The position numbers and the translations under genes are program-made. Source: Erpobdella octoculata (taxonomy: Eukaryota > Annelida > Clitellata > Hirudinida > Erpobdellidae). Taken from it: 64,000 bases of DNA. The stretch lies in NCBI GenBank assembly GCA_963978895.1, contig OZ022242.1:19632477-19696476 (forward strand). Direction: 5' to 3'. Every line of letters begins with the position of its first letter. Position 1 is the first letter of the stretch. Positions 44,399 through 60,270 of the stretch are shown here, piece after piece. The notes under the pieces are model-generated. The model saw nothing but the letters and a program-made list of their open reading frames with translations, ran no database searches and was not told where the DNA came from.

Positions 44399-45746
44399 TC
44401 AAAAACAGTCATTTGTCGAATACAAAGAATTATCGCTAATAAAAATGGATTTCGATTGCTGCTCGCTTAACTGTTCCACAGATGAATTACGCAAAAAACT
44501 CTCTTTTGGAAGTTCTTTGTGACCTCGGATGTTACGCTGGGGTGTGCCATTGACTGCCGTACTTTTGACCCCCCTTTTGGTGTTTTTACAGTGATTTCTG
44601 CAAACTGCATTTGAATATAAAATAACTTCATCGTGATGCCTTTCTCCTCGATATCTGTGCTTCCTGTTCCTTTTAGCGCCGTGGTGACAGCAACAATGGT
44701 GTCTGTGTTTTGATCCAGTCATAGTGGAGGCAGAGTCTACAGATGAATCTGAAGTTGAGCCAGGAGAAATTTCAGAAGAAGACGAGGGTGATAGTGTCGA
44801 TGTGGTAGAGTATAAATTATCTTCTGATTGGCTTTTATATCCCAGGGCACCCTTTGATCGATGACGTCTATGAGAAATAAATTGAGAATTGTTCTGGTTG
44901 AATTTAGATTGTATTAAACCATGTGTTATTCTGTACCGAAGGTCACTTCGACGTTCATATTGAAGAACATGACGACGCTGTTTGTGCTGAGAATCGTAAT
45001 ATTTCTTAACCCCGCCGCTTGAATTCCGTTTCCGTTTGGTAGTTGAAAAATCATCGTTTATAGTCAATCGAGTGGTAGTTGTGACTGCATCTTCTACATT
45101 CTCGTCATTGGTGGCGATACTCGTTCGTGGAGTCGGCGAACCAACTTCGAGACTAGAACAGACTTCAGAAAGGTGTTCCATTGAAAATGCCATTTGTTTT
45201 TTATTGCCAGGTGCAGTAGGCGAACTGTCCGATCCACTTCCGATGCCACTACTACTACCACGCTTACACCCGCAATTGTTACTTAGATTTAGCGATCTTT
45301 CTAATGTTCCACTCCCACTGTTTGAGTAAGCTGTAGTGTTCAAAGTGCTTTCTAAATTGCTTGTACTGCCAAATTTCCTTGAATCGTGTTTTTCCAAAGT
45401 ATTGACATTGCCGTGGTCAGCGTCTTTAGAATTGACATCGAAGTTTCCATCCCCCTGATTGGAAGGATTTATATATATGCCCAGGGGAAAAGTTTTTTTT
45501 GTTTGGCCACTCGACGAGTCTTCACTTGTATCGATACTAGAGTAATGGTCGTCTTTATTCAGCGGAAAAAGAAGAACGACCCTGTCACCATTACTGCTGT
45601 TATTTTTTATTATTTCAATTGGCTCCATGGAATAGTAAGCAATGAGATTTTGGACGTTTTGAAACAAACGCTTTTGGCTGACATTGAAATAAAATGATCC
45701 ATCCTTTGATTGTATGATTTGATAAGATCGAGTTGCTCTGTTGTTA
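44399..45746 (-). CDS. 3'-terminal exon of a gene with an SH2-like domain and long Ser-rich tail
   Basis: A minus-strand open frame begins right after an acceptor (CATTGTAG, 45747-45754) and runs about 448 codons to TGA. The first 60 residues look like the second half of an SH2 domain: YQIIQSKDGSFYFNVS, then KRLFQNVQNLIAYYS, then DRVVLLFPLNKD. The conserved N-terminal half with the phosphotyrosine-binding Arg would be in an upstream exon. The rest (about 380 residues) is Ser/Asn/Thr-rich and disordered, with His/Cys and basic clusters (KHRHHCCCHHGAKRNRKHRY). Acceptor phase is 2 (one base completes a codon). Which SH2 family is unclear; SHC-, Vav- or RIN-type are all possible. No other exon was found in the window. 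Confidence 0.6.
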
Positions 45747-46130
45747 CTACAATGAAAAAGTCAAAATTTAATAGTCGTATTTAATTGAGTACTTTTAAAT
45801 TATCATTATAAAAAATAAATTTATAAAATGATCAAATGACTCCGTACAATGTACACATCACAACGGCTGCAGACGTACCTAGTGAGTAGTGCAAACTATC
45901 TTTTGGAATAAAAAAGATTGCTAAAGGTTTGCCGGTCTCAAGGACGGACCTTTTAACATAACGATGAACATATATTAAATTAATTTAAGTTTTAAATAGC
46001 TTTGAAGTTTCGCCCAAAAATGTAGAGCCATTTGCGTACTTTGGACTTTTGCAATTTTCTTTAAATCTTTTTTTAAAACTTTTGCGTAATTCGTAAGCTG
46101 TTTAAATAACTTGTTATTTATTTAATACTA
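45747..46130 (-). other. Intron sequence of the SH2-like gene
   Basis: Starts upstream of the acceptor CATTGTAG. No coding sequence is recognised. Any 5' exons would lie at higher coordinates, possibly beyond the transposon cluster. Confidence 0.4.
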
Positions 46131-46640
46131 GCGGTTACCCGGCGTTGCTCGGGGTTTTCAGAGGTTTTTTTATCGTTTTTCTCTCTTGCTCCCGTTTCCT
46201 TACCCGCTTGCTCTCCCGCTTCCGGTCGCTTTCCCGTTCCCGCTCACGCTTGCTTTCCTGTTACCGTTCCCGTTCCCGCTCATTTTCTTTTTTCCATTCT
46301 TTCCTAACTTTTTTAGCCCATAAAATGCAAAAAAGATTTGCTAAAACTGGCTAAAAGTTGCTTGAAGCATTCAAACGTTGTTACGTAAACTAAATTTAAA
46401 GTTAATTATGCAACTAGCAGGGTTACCCGGCGTTGCTCGGGGTTTTCAGAGGTTTTTTTATCGTTTTTCTCTCTTGCTCCCGTTTCCTTCCCCGCTTGCT
46501 TTCCAGCTTCCGGTCGCTTTCCCGTTCCCGATCACTTTTCCGTTCCCGCTCACGCTTGCTCTCCCGTTCCGGTTCCCATTCCGACTCGCGCTCATTTTTT
46601 CTTTTCCACTCCTTCCTTACTTCTTTTAGTTCATAAAACG
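46130..46640 (+). mobile_element. Two tandem family A 5' ends (subfamily 2)
   Basis: ACTAGCGGTTACCCGGCGTT at 46130 and ACTAGCAGGGTTACCCGGCG at 46417, each followed by GGTTTTCAGAGGTTTTTTTA, then CGTTCCCGCTC interior units. Each ends in a nearly identical 90-bp tail (AAAATGCAAAAAAGATTTGC / AAACGTAAAATAGAGTTGC, AAAGTTGCTTGAAG, CAAACGTTGTTAC). They therefore form a direct tandem duplication of about 290 bp. Confidence 0.7.
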
Positions 46641-46857
46641 TAAAATAGAGTTGCTAAAAGTTGCTTGAAGTCTTCAAACGTTGTTACCTAAACTAAATTT
46701 GAATTTTATTACGCAATTACCTTTTTTGGTCGTATATAGGCATTTTTGGCCTGGAAAGGTTTTTTGGCCCCCCTGAACCGGGGGATGGGAGTTGGGAGTC
46801 CTAACTTTTATAACATTTTTTCCTGTATGAGAACTACCTCCTATATATATATACTAG
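46641..46857. other. Non-coding spacer
   Basis: Contains a GC-rich GGCCCCCCTGAACCGGGGGA stretch at 46767; no gene. Confidence 0.4.
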
Positions 46858-48584
46858 CAGTGCCCGTAGCGGCTTCGCTCGCATGAAATTAGAGAATTTG
46901 AACCGTGCATACATAGTAGAGTACTGCACGGATCAATTTTTTAGGACTCGGCTCGGCCCGTCGACAACATGGCCCAGCCCGTTTCAAAAACCGAAATTCC
47001 TGGCCCGGCACGGCCCGTCGACAACTTGGCCCAGCCCGTTTCAAAAACCGAAATTCCTGGCCCGGCACGGCCCGTCTAATATGGGCCCGGCCCGTTTTTA
47101 AAAGCCTAGAAGTTCTATATACTTGTTGAAAAACTTCGGCCCGTCCCACCTTGACTTCAGGTTTAGCCCGGCCCGTCTGAACACCCTAAAATCACTAAAA
47201 TGTCTATACTTGGTTAAAAATCTCGACCCGTCCCACCTTGATTTAAGGTTTGGGCAGGGCCGTCTAATATGGGCCCGCCCGTTTTTACAGGCCTAGAAGT
47301 TCTATATACTTGATGAAAAACTTTGGCCCGTCCCACCTTGATTTCAGGTTTAGCCCGGCCCGTCTGAACACCCTAAAATCACTAAAATGTCTTTATACTT
47401 GGTTAAAAATCTCGGCCCGTCCCACCTTGATTTAAGGTTTGGGCAGGGCCGTATGAAGACCCTAAAATAAAGGCTTGGCCCGTCCTCCGGTGATAAACTG
47501 AACTCATCTACTTTTAACCGGCACAAAACCTCAAAATACTAATTTTCACATCTGTAGCACTTACAGTTTTTGAGTAGCAGTTATTTTAAAATCAAATAAC
47601 CCTTCTTCCACTTTACATTTGAGGTCCTGGAAACCAAATTTTCAAAAAATGGTGAAACACGTATATCATTATTTTTAGAGTAGAAACTAAGTTCTAATTT
47701 TACTTTTGTAGCATGTACAGTTTTTGAGTAGCAGCTACTTTAAAAACCAAATAACCTTATTTTCCACCCCATATTTAAAGTCCTGGAAACCAAATTTTCA
47801 AAATATAGTAAAACACGTATATCATATTTTTGGAGTAGAAACCAAATACTAATTTTTACTCCTGTAGCATCTACAGTTTTCGAGTAGCAGTTATGTTAAA
47901 AACCAAATAACCTTATTTTCCACCCCACATTTGAGGTCCTGGAAACCAAATTTTTAAAAAATGGTAAAACACGTATATTTTTATTTTTAGAATAGAAACT
48001 AAATACTAATTTTTACATCTGTGGTAATTACAGTTTTTGAGTAGCAGTTACTTTAAAAAACAAATAACCATATTTTCCACCCTACATTTGAAGTCCTGGA
48101 AACCAAATTTTCAAAAAATGCTAAAACACGTATTTAATTATTTTTGGGGTAGAAACTAAATACTAATTTTTACTCCTGTAGCATTCACAGTTTTTGAGTA
48201 GCAGCTACTTTAAAAACCAAATAACCCAATTTTCCAACCCACATTTGAGTTCCGGGAAACCGAATTTTCAAAAAATGGTGAAACACGTATCTTTTTATTT
48301 TTCAAAAATAATCTATATACCAAATTTCAAAATCTCCTCATTTTTGGTTTTCGAGATATACATTGTTTTAGAAAAAAGTTTGTTTTCCAGTTTTTTCCCC
48401 TCAGGAGCAAAATTTTCAAAATTCCTTTCTTAGCGGATGTTTACGCTATAAAAGTAATATAAGCTCCAAATTTCACGTTCCTAGGATGAGGCGTTTGAGC
48501 TCGGCGTTGATTATCAGTCAGTCAGTCAGTCAGTCAGTCAGTCAGTCAGTCAGTCAGTCAGTCAGTCAGTCAGTCAGGACATGT

Positions 48585-48600
<16 letters not shown>
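46858..48600 (+). mobile_element. Family B repeat, second full copy
   Basis: Start CTAGCAGTGCCCGTAGCGGC and the same order of blocks as at 8007-9603. The CGGCCCGTC region is longer by internal duplication: CAGCCCGTTTCAAAAACCGA occurs twice (46974, 47033) and the TTCGGCCCGTCCCACCTTGA block four times. There are five tandem 155-bp units (47575-48200). It ends in a 65-bp (TCAG)n array (48514-48578) and TTCTTTTATATATATA, which merges into (TA)n. Confidence 0.75.

Positions 48601-48667
<67 letters not shown>
48591..48667. repeat. (TA)n at the junction of two inverted family B ends
   Basis: TA array lying exactly between a forward family B 3' end and a reversed one; the arms continue as an inverted repeat for well over 100 bp on each side. 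Confidence 0.9.
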
Positions 48668-52870
<4,203 letters not shown>

Positions 52871-52895
52871 AATATATATATATATATATATATAT

Positions 52896-53166
<271 letters not shown>

Positions 53167-53192
53167 ATATATATATATATATATATATATAT

Positions 53193-53458
53193 ATCTATAT
53201 ATATAAAAATGAATGTTTGTATATATATTAATGTCCTTTAGGCATTGCTACACCATTCATCCTATCGTAATGAAATTTTCACACAACCTTGAGAGTCAAG
53301 GGGAAAGTCAAATAAAAAAAAAATTTGAAATCCGTCACAAAATGAGCGGAGCGGAGCGGGTGAGCGAGCGGGAACTATATATATATGTATGTGCGTATGT
53401 ATGTGTGTATGTATGTATGTGTATGTGCATGTATGTGTGTCTGTGTCTGTGTTTGTGT

Positions 53459-53540
<82 letters not shown>

Positions 53541-54388
53541 ATATATATACTAGCGGAGATACCCGGCGTTGCCCGGGTTTTTTAGAGGTTTTTCTAATGT
53601 TTGTCTCTTTCTCTCCCGTTTCCTTTCCCACCTGCTTTCCCACTCCTGTTCGCTTTCCCGCTCCCGGTCGCTTTCCCGCTCCCGGTCGCTTTCCCGCTCC
53701 CGGTCGCTTTCCCGCTCCCGGTCGTTTTCCCGTTCTTGGTCGCTGTCCCGTTCCTGCTCACGTTTGCTCTCCCATTCCCGCTCACGCTTGCTTTTCCGTT
53801 CCCGCTCGCTGTCCGTTCCGGGTCGCTTTCCCGTTTCTATAATAGACAAACTAACCCACAAACATTCATATATATATTTATAGTCTTAGCAAATCTATTT
53901 TACGTTTTATAGGCTAACAGAAGTTATGAAAGAATGGAAAAGAGAAAATGAGCGTGAACGGGAACGGGAACGGGAGAGCAACCCTGACCGGGAATGGGAG
54001 AGCAAGCATGACCGGGAACGGGAGAGCAAGCGTGAGCGGGAACGGGAAAGCGATCGGGAACGGGAAAGCGACCGGGAACGGGAAAGCGACCGAGAACGGG
54101 AAAGCGACCGGGAACGGGAAAGCGACCGGGAACGGGAAAGCGACCGGGAACGCGGAAAGCGACCGGGAACGCGGAAAGCGACTGGAATCGGGAGAGCAAA
54201 TTTGGAAGGAAACGCGAGCAAGAGAGAAAATCGATAACAAAACTTCTGAGCGGGAAAGCGACCGAGAGCGGAAAAGCGACCGGGAACGCGACGAAAACGG
54301 GAAATTGGAGAAGGAAACGGGAGCGAGAGAGACAAACATTAGAAAAACCTCTAAAAACCCCGGGCAACGCCGGGTAACCCCGCTAGTA
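53193..54388 (-). mobile_element. Family A copy (minus) with a second family A copy (plus) nested in it
   Basis: On the minus strand it starts at 54388 (ACTAGCGGGGTTACCCGGCG) and ends at 53193 (TTTTATATATATAGAT). Its 3' module (53215-53380) carries GATAGGATGAATGGTGTAGC. Inside its (TA)n/TGTA tract (53385-53548) sits a forward short copy beginning ACTAGCGGAGATACCCGGCG at 53549 and ending near 53882. The remaining interior (53930-54238) is the 18-bp unit GGGAACGGGAAAGCGACC in tandem. The result is a large inverted repeat. Non-coding; its long open frames come from the 18-bp unit. Confidence 0.7.
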
Positions 54389-54427
54389 TATATATATATA
54401 TAAAGATATATATATATATATATATAT

Positions 54428-54512
54428 GACTATTCATAAAGACACAATTAACTAAATTTATTAGCGGAATCTAAGATCAAAGACATTGGTTACATGTAAA
54501 ATCGGACAAATT
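54428..54512 (+). repeat. Segmental duplicate, copy 3 (continues into unique sequence)
   Basis: GACTATTCATAAAGACACAA to ACATGTAAAATCGGACAAAT, then diverges from copies 1 and 2 into unique sequence. This copy probably marks the original locus. Confidence 0.75.
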
Positions 54513-55324
54513 TATGAATTGAAATTTAAAACATGTAAGTTGCATGTACAGCACGCATGCAAAAAATAATTTATGTACAAAAATAATAATAATAATAATA
54601 AATACAACAAATTCAATCAATCACCTCACAACAAGATAAAAGTTTGAACCATCTTTATAGATGAAATACCATCCATTCTGTAAGCTTTTGTCTTTTACCT
54701 TAAAATTAGTTTATCAATTTTTTATAGAATAACCTGCTTTTTTTATTTAAATCAAAACTTACTTTCTCATGGCCTTGCTCTGACGTTGAGAAGAAGTAAT
54801 TTAACTTTTCTACTGAACTCAATACTGTTTTTATATTTTTTTCTGAAATGTTTTGTTCTGACTTGAGATATCCTAATAAAGAAAAGTGTATAAAACAAAT
54901 TAACATCGCCATTGGACAGAATAACGTTTTGAGATTACAATAATTACACCACTTTACATCGCAGTTATATCGCTAATTACCAAATTTATATTGATAAGTT
55001 TTCCAGGTGAATAATGAACTAACTGAATGACCATTCACATTAATTTGCAATAGCAGAGACACTTTGTAGCGCTGTTCAGAATATCATAATACCTTTACTG
55101 GATCACACAAGTTTAGATGTAACAAGTGAACAATATAAAAACAAATTTTTTAAACTAAATGTTTTTATGTTACTAAAACTAGAATTTTAAACTATTTTTC
55201 TACTTTTTTGCTTTGAAACAAACTTTTATTTTGCAAAACTTATTTTTCAATAGGTAGCTACAAGCAAAATCATGTATGCAAAATTTGAAAAAAAAATCTA
55301 TTATCAAAAGTGACTCAAAATTGA
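54513..55324. other. AT-rich non-coding DNA
   Basis: No gene, RNA or transposon is recognised. (AAT)n short run at 54580-54600. Confidence 0.5.
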
Positions 55325-55570
55325 TTGGAAACAAGTAAAGGAAAAAACGAGTTTTTTCAACACAAACTTTTATTTCGAATACACTCGATTTAGAAATAGA
55401 AAAATTATTCAAATTAAGTTTTTTTTTTAAATTTAATCATGTATTGTCATCCAATATAAAGCTATGCTGAACGTTTCAGTTTCCTAGCTAGTCAAAAAGC
55501 TGGTTAAATTTTACTTGCAAGATTTGCGTGCAGAGAAAAACACGCACACACAAACAGAGTTTGTAAGATT
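55325..55570 (-). repeat. Family C repeat copy, reversed
   Basis: Same blocks as 4200-4735 and 6655-6865 in reverse order: AAGTAAAGGAAAAAACGAG, ACACTCGATTTAG, TTGTCATCCAATATAAAGC, CTAGCTAGTCAAAAAGCTGG, CTTGCAAGATTTGCGTGC and a short CACACACA run. Confidence 0.75.
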
Positions 55571-56340
55571 AAAAGAAGTTTGTAAAATATAGAAACAGAG
55601 ATTAGAATTTAATAAAACCATTTATAAAAACAAGTATTAGTTTGGTTATTCGTTTCAAGTAAAGCTCCATATCAAAAGCCTAATAAAATGCTCGTACTTG
55701 TCAACGCCCAGTGTTGAAAATAAAAAATTCTGAGTGTTAGATACGATTAGTCATCAAGTTATACAAACTGGTATCTATAGTATGTTTATTTAGTAGAGCT
55801 AGGTATATTGATATCATTAAATTGAGTTAAAGAGTTAGCTAAGTTTGGCAATGTGAATATATAATAAAAATATATGATAATACCAATACAGTATCAGTCG
55901 TTTGCTATAGCTAAACCTTTCTTTAGACAGCACAAAAATTACGTGAGTAAATTTTTCAAAAGGTTATCTGATTTTCAATGCTTGTACTGTTAACCAATCA
56001 GCTATATCGTTCTATGTTGTATGTGTTTGGCTGACTTCGTAGAGCCAGCGAGATTATCTTATTGGCATTTTCATTGTTAAATATTGTGATTTAGTAAAGA
56101 AGTTTATGCTCCCGTTAAGAATTAAAGCACTAATACAAAACTGTGTGAGGGTCAAGAGACTGTCTTAGACGTAAAAAATTTTTTCACGGTACCGCAAATT
56201 TGGAAGATGTGTATCTATAAAGAAGCAAACGTTTAAAGAATAAATAAAATAAAATAGTATTACTCTCTAGTGATACGACCTGTGTAACCCTATGGCCATA
56301 TGGTACCTGATTCTAGCGTCAAGGACCAAATTACGTTTGA
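55571..56340. other. AT-rich non-coding DNA
   Basis: Nothing recognised. Confidence 0.5.
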
Positions 56341-56390
56341 GTTGACAAAACTAAAGAAAACCCGGGCAACGCCGGGTAACTTTACAAGTT
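56341..56390 (-). repeat. Family A terminal fragment
   Basis: AAAACCCGGGCAACGCCGGG then TAACTTTACAAG, the reversed 5' hairpin end without its ACTAGC. Confidence 0.55.
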
Positions 56391-56482
56391 TTACACTTAT
56401 ATGCTTAAACTTTTTTCTAGCATTTGGCTTTTTGTAATTACAACGTTTTTATTAAGTCACTTTCTTGTTTCTTTGTCTGTCC

Positions 56483-56672
<190 letters not shown>

Positions 56673-56689
56673 GGAAACGGGAACCCCTT

Positions 56690-56800
56690 CCAGACGCTGG
56701 TGACGCCGGCAGGATTCGAACCGCCGACGCTCAGGTCCACAGGCGAATGCCTTACCGCTATACCACCTGTGTTCCACAGTGGCGAAGCAATCACCTGAGT
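56690..56800 (-). repeat. tRNA-derived SINE
   Basis: On the minus strand: GGTGGTATAGCGGTAAGGCA (A box), TTCGCCTGTGGACC, GGCGGTTCGAATCCTGCCGG (B box) and GTCACC, giving a near tRNA fold with a bulged T-stem. The later CAGCGTCTGG matches the copy at 20405 (CATCAGCTTCTCC). Not a functional tRNA gene because of the T-stem bulge and weak acceptor stem. Confidence 0.7.
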
Positions 56801-58023
56801 ACCGAATTATTGAGAATTTTAATCCAGCCGGCATCATCAGTGCCTATTGTTGTATATAAAAGTCATAAATGTCTGCTTGTTCGTTGAAGTATAATGGGAA
56901 ACCATGAAAATCTCTTGTGTGCAAAACGATCTGCCTCATTGCAATGTTTTTTCAAGGGAATTTTGATTTGATAGACTGTTCATACTGCCATCATAACAAA
57001 TTTTATTTCTGAACATCAAATGCCTATAAATATCTCTCGTCCCTATAGAGACTATAATCGGCCCTAGTAATTGAAACTTTTATGGCTCTTCTATAGTAGC
57101 TAATATAGTAGCTTATATTAAAGTTTTTTATACAATTTGTTATTTTACCTTATTATTATTTAAAGAAAAAGTTAACTGCTTACCTTTATCAGCTGGTTTC
57201 TTAACTGGTAAAAATGAATTAACATTAAAATTGCAAATCATTTTTTAATAAAAACTCATTAATAAAGATTTAGAACATAACAATCAACTTTGATCGAAAT
57301 ATTCTTGTAGAATTTTTGTTCATCAAAATGCAAAAATTTAAAATTTACATTTATTGATGAAATCTTTTAGAAATCCTTTTTTTGGCATTTTCCATGTTTT
57401 GTAAGAATACTTTGTTTATTTTATCATATTTTAGAATTTAGTAGTCCGAGGTTTGTTTTTTTCTATATATGAAAAAGAACTCGGTTATATTTTTAAAAAA
57501 TCAGCAGTATGAATATGTTGTTGGTCTAAATCTTCAAACAGTTAACTAAGTTTAAAAACAAACGTGAAACGTTATTAAAATGAATACAAAATGGAAATAC
57601 AATACAGCATAGATCCGAGCATTTAATCAGACAGCAATGTGAGTTGCAAAGATGTAAAATACAGCCATACCATTTATTTTAATAGTATAGAGCCATTCTT
57701 TTGACCTGCTTTTATCTGCTATGAAATAGAATACTATAAAAAGCGTTTGACTGGATATCTTAGTCAATTGATTCTGAAATGAACTAACATTGTTTTGCTA
57801 TTTGTTAAGAAGCGACGCCTATTTGATTGTTGTGATTAAGTGTTTTGCAGGGCTGTATTTAGAACTATTTGTACCTAGGTATGCCAACCGGATGTGTAAA
57901 GAATGTGAAGTTGTATTTATACAATATTTTTAAAAAATGCAACTTAATTGAATTTTACCACGTTTTCTTAACTTGCTTTCTCGTCTGTGTGTTTGTCCAT
58001 GGGTATATTTCTATTATATATAT
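56801..58023. other. AT-rich non-coding DNA
   Basis: No gene or transposon recognised. Confidence 0.5.
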
Positions 58024-58819
58024 ATACACTATCGGGGGCACCCGGCGTTGCCCGGGATTTTTAGAGGTTTACCTAATGCGTTTCTTTTTCGCTCCCGTTT
58101 CCTTCCCGCGTGCGCTACCGCTCCCGGTCGTTATCCGTTCCCTGTCGCTTTCCCGCTCATTTTTTCGCTCTCAGTCCCCCCTAGATCCGATTTTACATAC
58201 ATTCATTCATACATACATACATACATACATTCATACATTCATACATACATACATACATACATACATACATACATACATACATACATACATACATACATAC
58301 ATACATACATACATACATAAACACAGACACACATACATGCACATACACATACATACGCATATACATATATATATAGTTCCCGCTCGCTCACCCGCCCATA
58401 CATACATACATACATGCACATACACACATACATACATACATGCACATACACACATACATACATACATACATACATACATACATACATACATACATACATA
58501 CATACATACATACATACATACATGCATGCATAAACACACACACAGACACACATACATGCACATACACATACATACATACATACACACATACATACGCACA
58601 TACATATATATATATATATATATATAGTTCACGCTCGCTCACCCGCTCCGCTCCGCTCATTTTGTGACGGATTTCAAAATTTTTTTCTCTATATTTGATT
58701 CCCCTTGACTCTCAAGGTTGTGTGAAAATTTCATTACGATCGGATGAATGGTGTAGCAATGCATAAATAATATACCTATATACATACATACATATATACA
58801 TACATATATACAAACATTC

Positions 58820-58850
<31 letters not shown>
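58024..58850 (+). mobile_element. Family A copy with (CATA)n arrays
   Basis: Start CTATCGGGGGCACCCGGCGT, then GGTTTACCTAATGCGTTTCT as at 16717. (CATA)n arrays lie at 58195-58320 and 58395-58530, separated by a short TTCCCGCTCGCTCACCCGC. Then (TA)n at 58605-58626, the 3' module (58630-58770, GATCGGATGAATGGTGTAGC), and an end at about 58830 (AAACATTCATTTATTTATAT). Confidence 0.65.
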
Positions 58851-59045
58851 CTAGCGGGGGCACCCGGCGTTGCCCGGGGTTTTTAGAGGTTTTTCTAATG
58901 TTTGTCTCTCTCGCTCCCGTTTTCTTCTCCGCTTTCCCGTTCCCGGTCGCTTTTCCGCTCCCGGTCGATTTCCCGCTCTCGGTCGTTTTTCAGCTCCCGG
59001 TCGCTTTCCCGTTCTTGGTCGCTTTCCTTTTCCCGCTCAGTTTAG
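58851..59045 (+). mobile_element. Family A 5' end (subfamily 1) flanking the Gypsy fragment
   Basis: ACTAGCGGGGGCACCCGGCG at 58852, GGTTTTTCTAATGTTTGTCT, then 18-bp units to about 59038, where sequence passes directly into Gypsy integrase C-terminal coding sequence on the other strand. Confidence 0.7.
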
Positions 59046-59574
59046 CAGGTTTGACACGATCCAATGAAACACAACTGGTAGATCCGTCAGGTAGCTCAAT
59101 CTTTACAATGTTTTGTTTAATTGCAAGAACTTTATAGGGGCCTTGGTAAGGGGCTTCTAAAGGTTGTCGAACTCTGTCTATTCGTAGCCACACGTTATGT
59201 CCAGGTTGTAAGGTGTTAGAATGTGGGCGGATAGTTTGATTATGGTGAATTCCCAAGTGTTTTGAAGGTTTGAAAGGCCCCACTATATCCATGTGAACTG
59301 TTTGAAACCGATCATTAAATGGGTAAATAGGCTGTTCTGGGATGCTTTTGTTGTGACGATTACGTTTTGCTTTTTGACAATCTAGGCAGTTGTTGACCCA
59401 TTGTTTGATGTCCCCTTTCATTTTAGGCCAAAAATACCTTGCTGCAATTAAATTGGTAGATCCACGTATACCTGGATGTGCCATATTGTGAAGGTGTCTA
59501 AACACTGACTCTCGTTGGGCTTGGGGAACAAATGGCCGGGGATATATAGAACTTGTTTCACAAAGGATTGACAA
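59045..59574 (-). pseudogene. Ty3/Gypsy integrase fragment, catalytic core deleted
   Basis: The minus strand reads the integrase zinc-binding region (HLHNMAHPGIRGS, ARYFWPKMKGDIKQWVNNC then LDCQKAK), the start of the core (HMDIVGPFKPSK), then at once the C-terminal domain (GHNVWLRIDRVRQPLEAPYQ then GPYKVL). The D-D-E catalytic core is missing in frame. The frame ends by running into family A at 59040. Confidence 0.85.
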
Positions 59575-60270
59575 ATCTGCAGAAAGTTGATGAGATGTGA
59601 GAATGTCCTTGCATTTCTGTACTTCTGAATCTTCAGTCTGTGCCTTGGCAATACTTGCTAAATCTGGGTGTTCAAGTTGTAGTGCACTGACCGGTCTGGA
59701 GAGTGTATCCGCAACTACGTTTTCAGTTCCTTTGAATTAGTGCATTTCAGTGACGTATTCAGATATGATAGAAAGGCGTCTTTGTTGCATGTGGGTGTTC
59801 TGGTCTCTGCTGGATTGGAAAGCTTGGCATAAGGGTTTGTGGTCTGTAAACAAATGAAGCTCTCTGCTTTCAATAATGTGTTTGAAATGAATGACAGCTA
59901 AATACGCAGCCAAAATTTCCCTGTCAAATGTAGAATATACCAATTTTGTTTTAGACAATTTCTTAGAATAGAAAGCAATAGGTTGTGGCTTGCCATTAAC
60001 AACTTGATGGAGGGCTGCACCTATTGCTGATGAAGAGGCATCTGCAACGAGGTGGTATAGGTAACTAGATTTGCTAATGTAATAAAGGTCGGCCGATCCT
60101 GCAAGAGCTGATTTTATATCTTCATAGGCTTTGCACTGAAAAGTGTCCCACGTTAACTGATGATTACGTTGATTAGTGCTACCCAAAAGTGTGGATAAGG
60201 GGGCAGAAATCTGGGCAAAATGAGGAATGAACGTTCTATAATATCCAATCATGCCAATAAAACGTCTCAA
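59575..60270 (-). pseudogene. Ty3/Gypsy RNase H domain
   Basis: Follows the RT thumb/connection (GMIGYYRTFIPHFAQISAPL). RNase H motifs: LVADASSSAIGAALHQ, PIAFYSKKLSKTK, FDREILAAYLAVIHFKH and HLFTDHKPLCQAFQSSRDQN. A stop and frame change separate it from the integrase part. Confidence 0.85.

Noticed and set aside
45036..45697. Open frames of about 100 codons on the plus strand
   Set aside because: They lie opposite the long SH2-like exon and reflect its codon usage; no motif or splice context supports them.
53550..54403. Overlapping 100-150 codon frames of RSRSLS, PVPGRF and SDRERE repeats on both strands
   Set aside because: The 18-bp family A unit is a multiple of three without stops in most frames, so all frames stay open. 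The same applies at 16084-16588 and 61812-62046.
56700..56790. A tRNA gene
   Set aside because: A and B boxes are present but the T-stem has a bulge and the acceptor stem pairs poorly; a second diverged copy at 20405 shows it is a SINE.
57869..58667. Long frames of HTYIHTYI and CMYVCMYV repeats
   Set aside because: Translations of the (CATA)n arrays.
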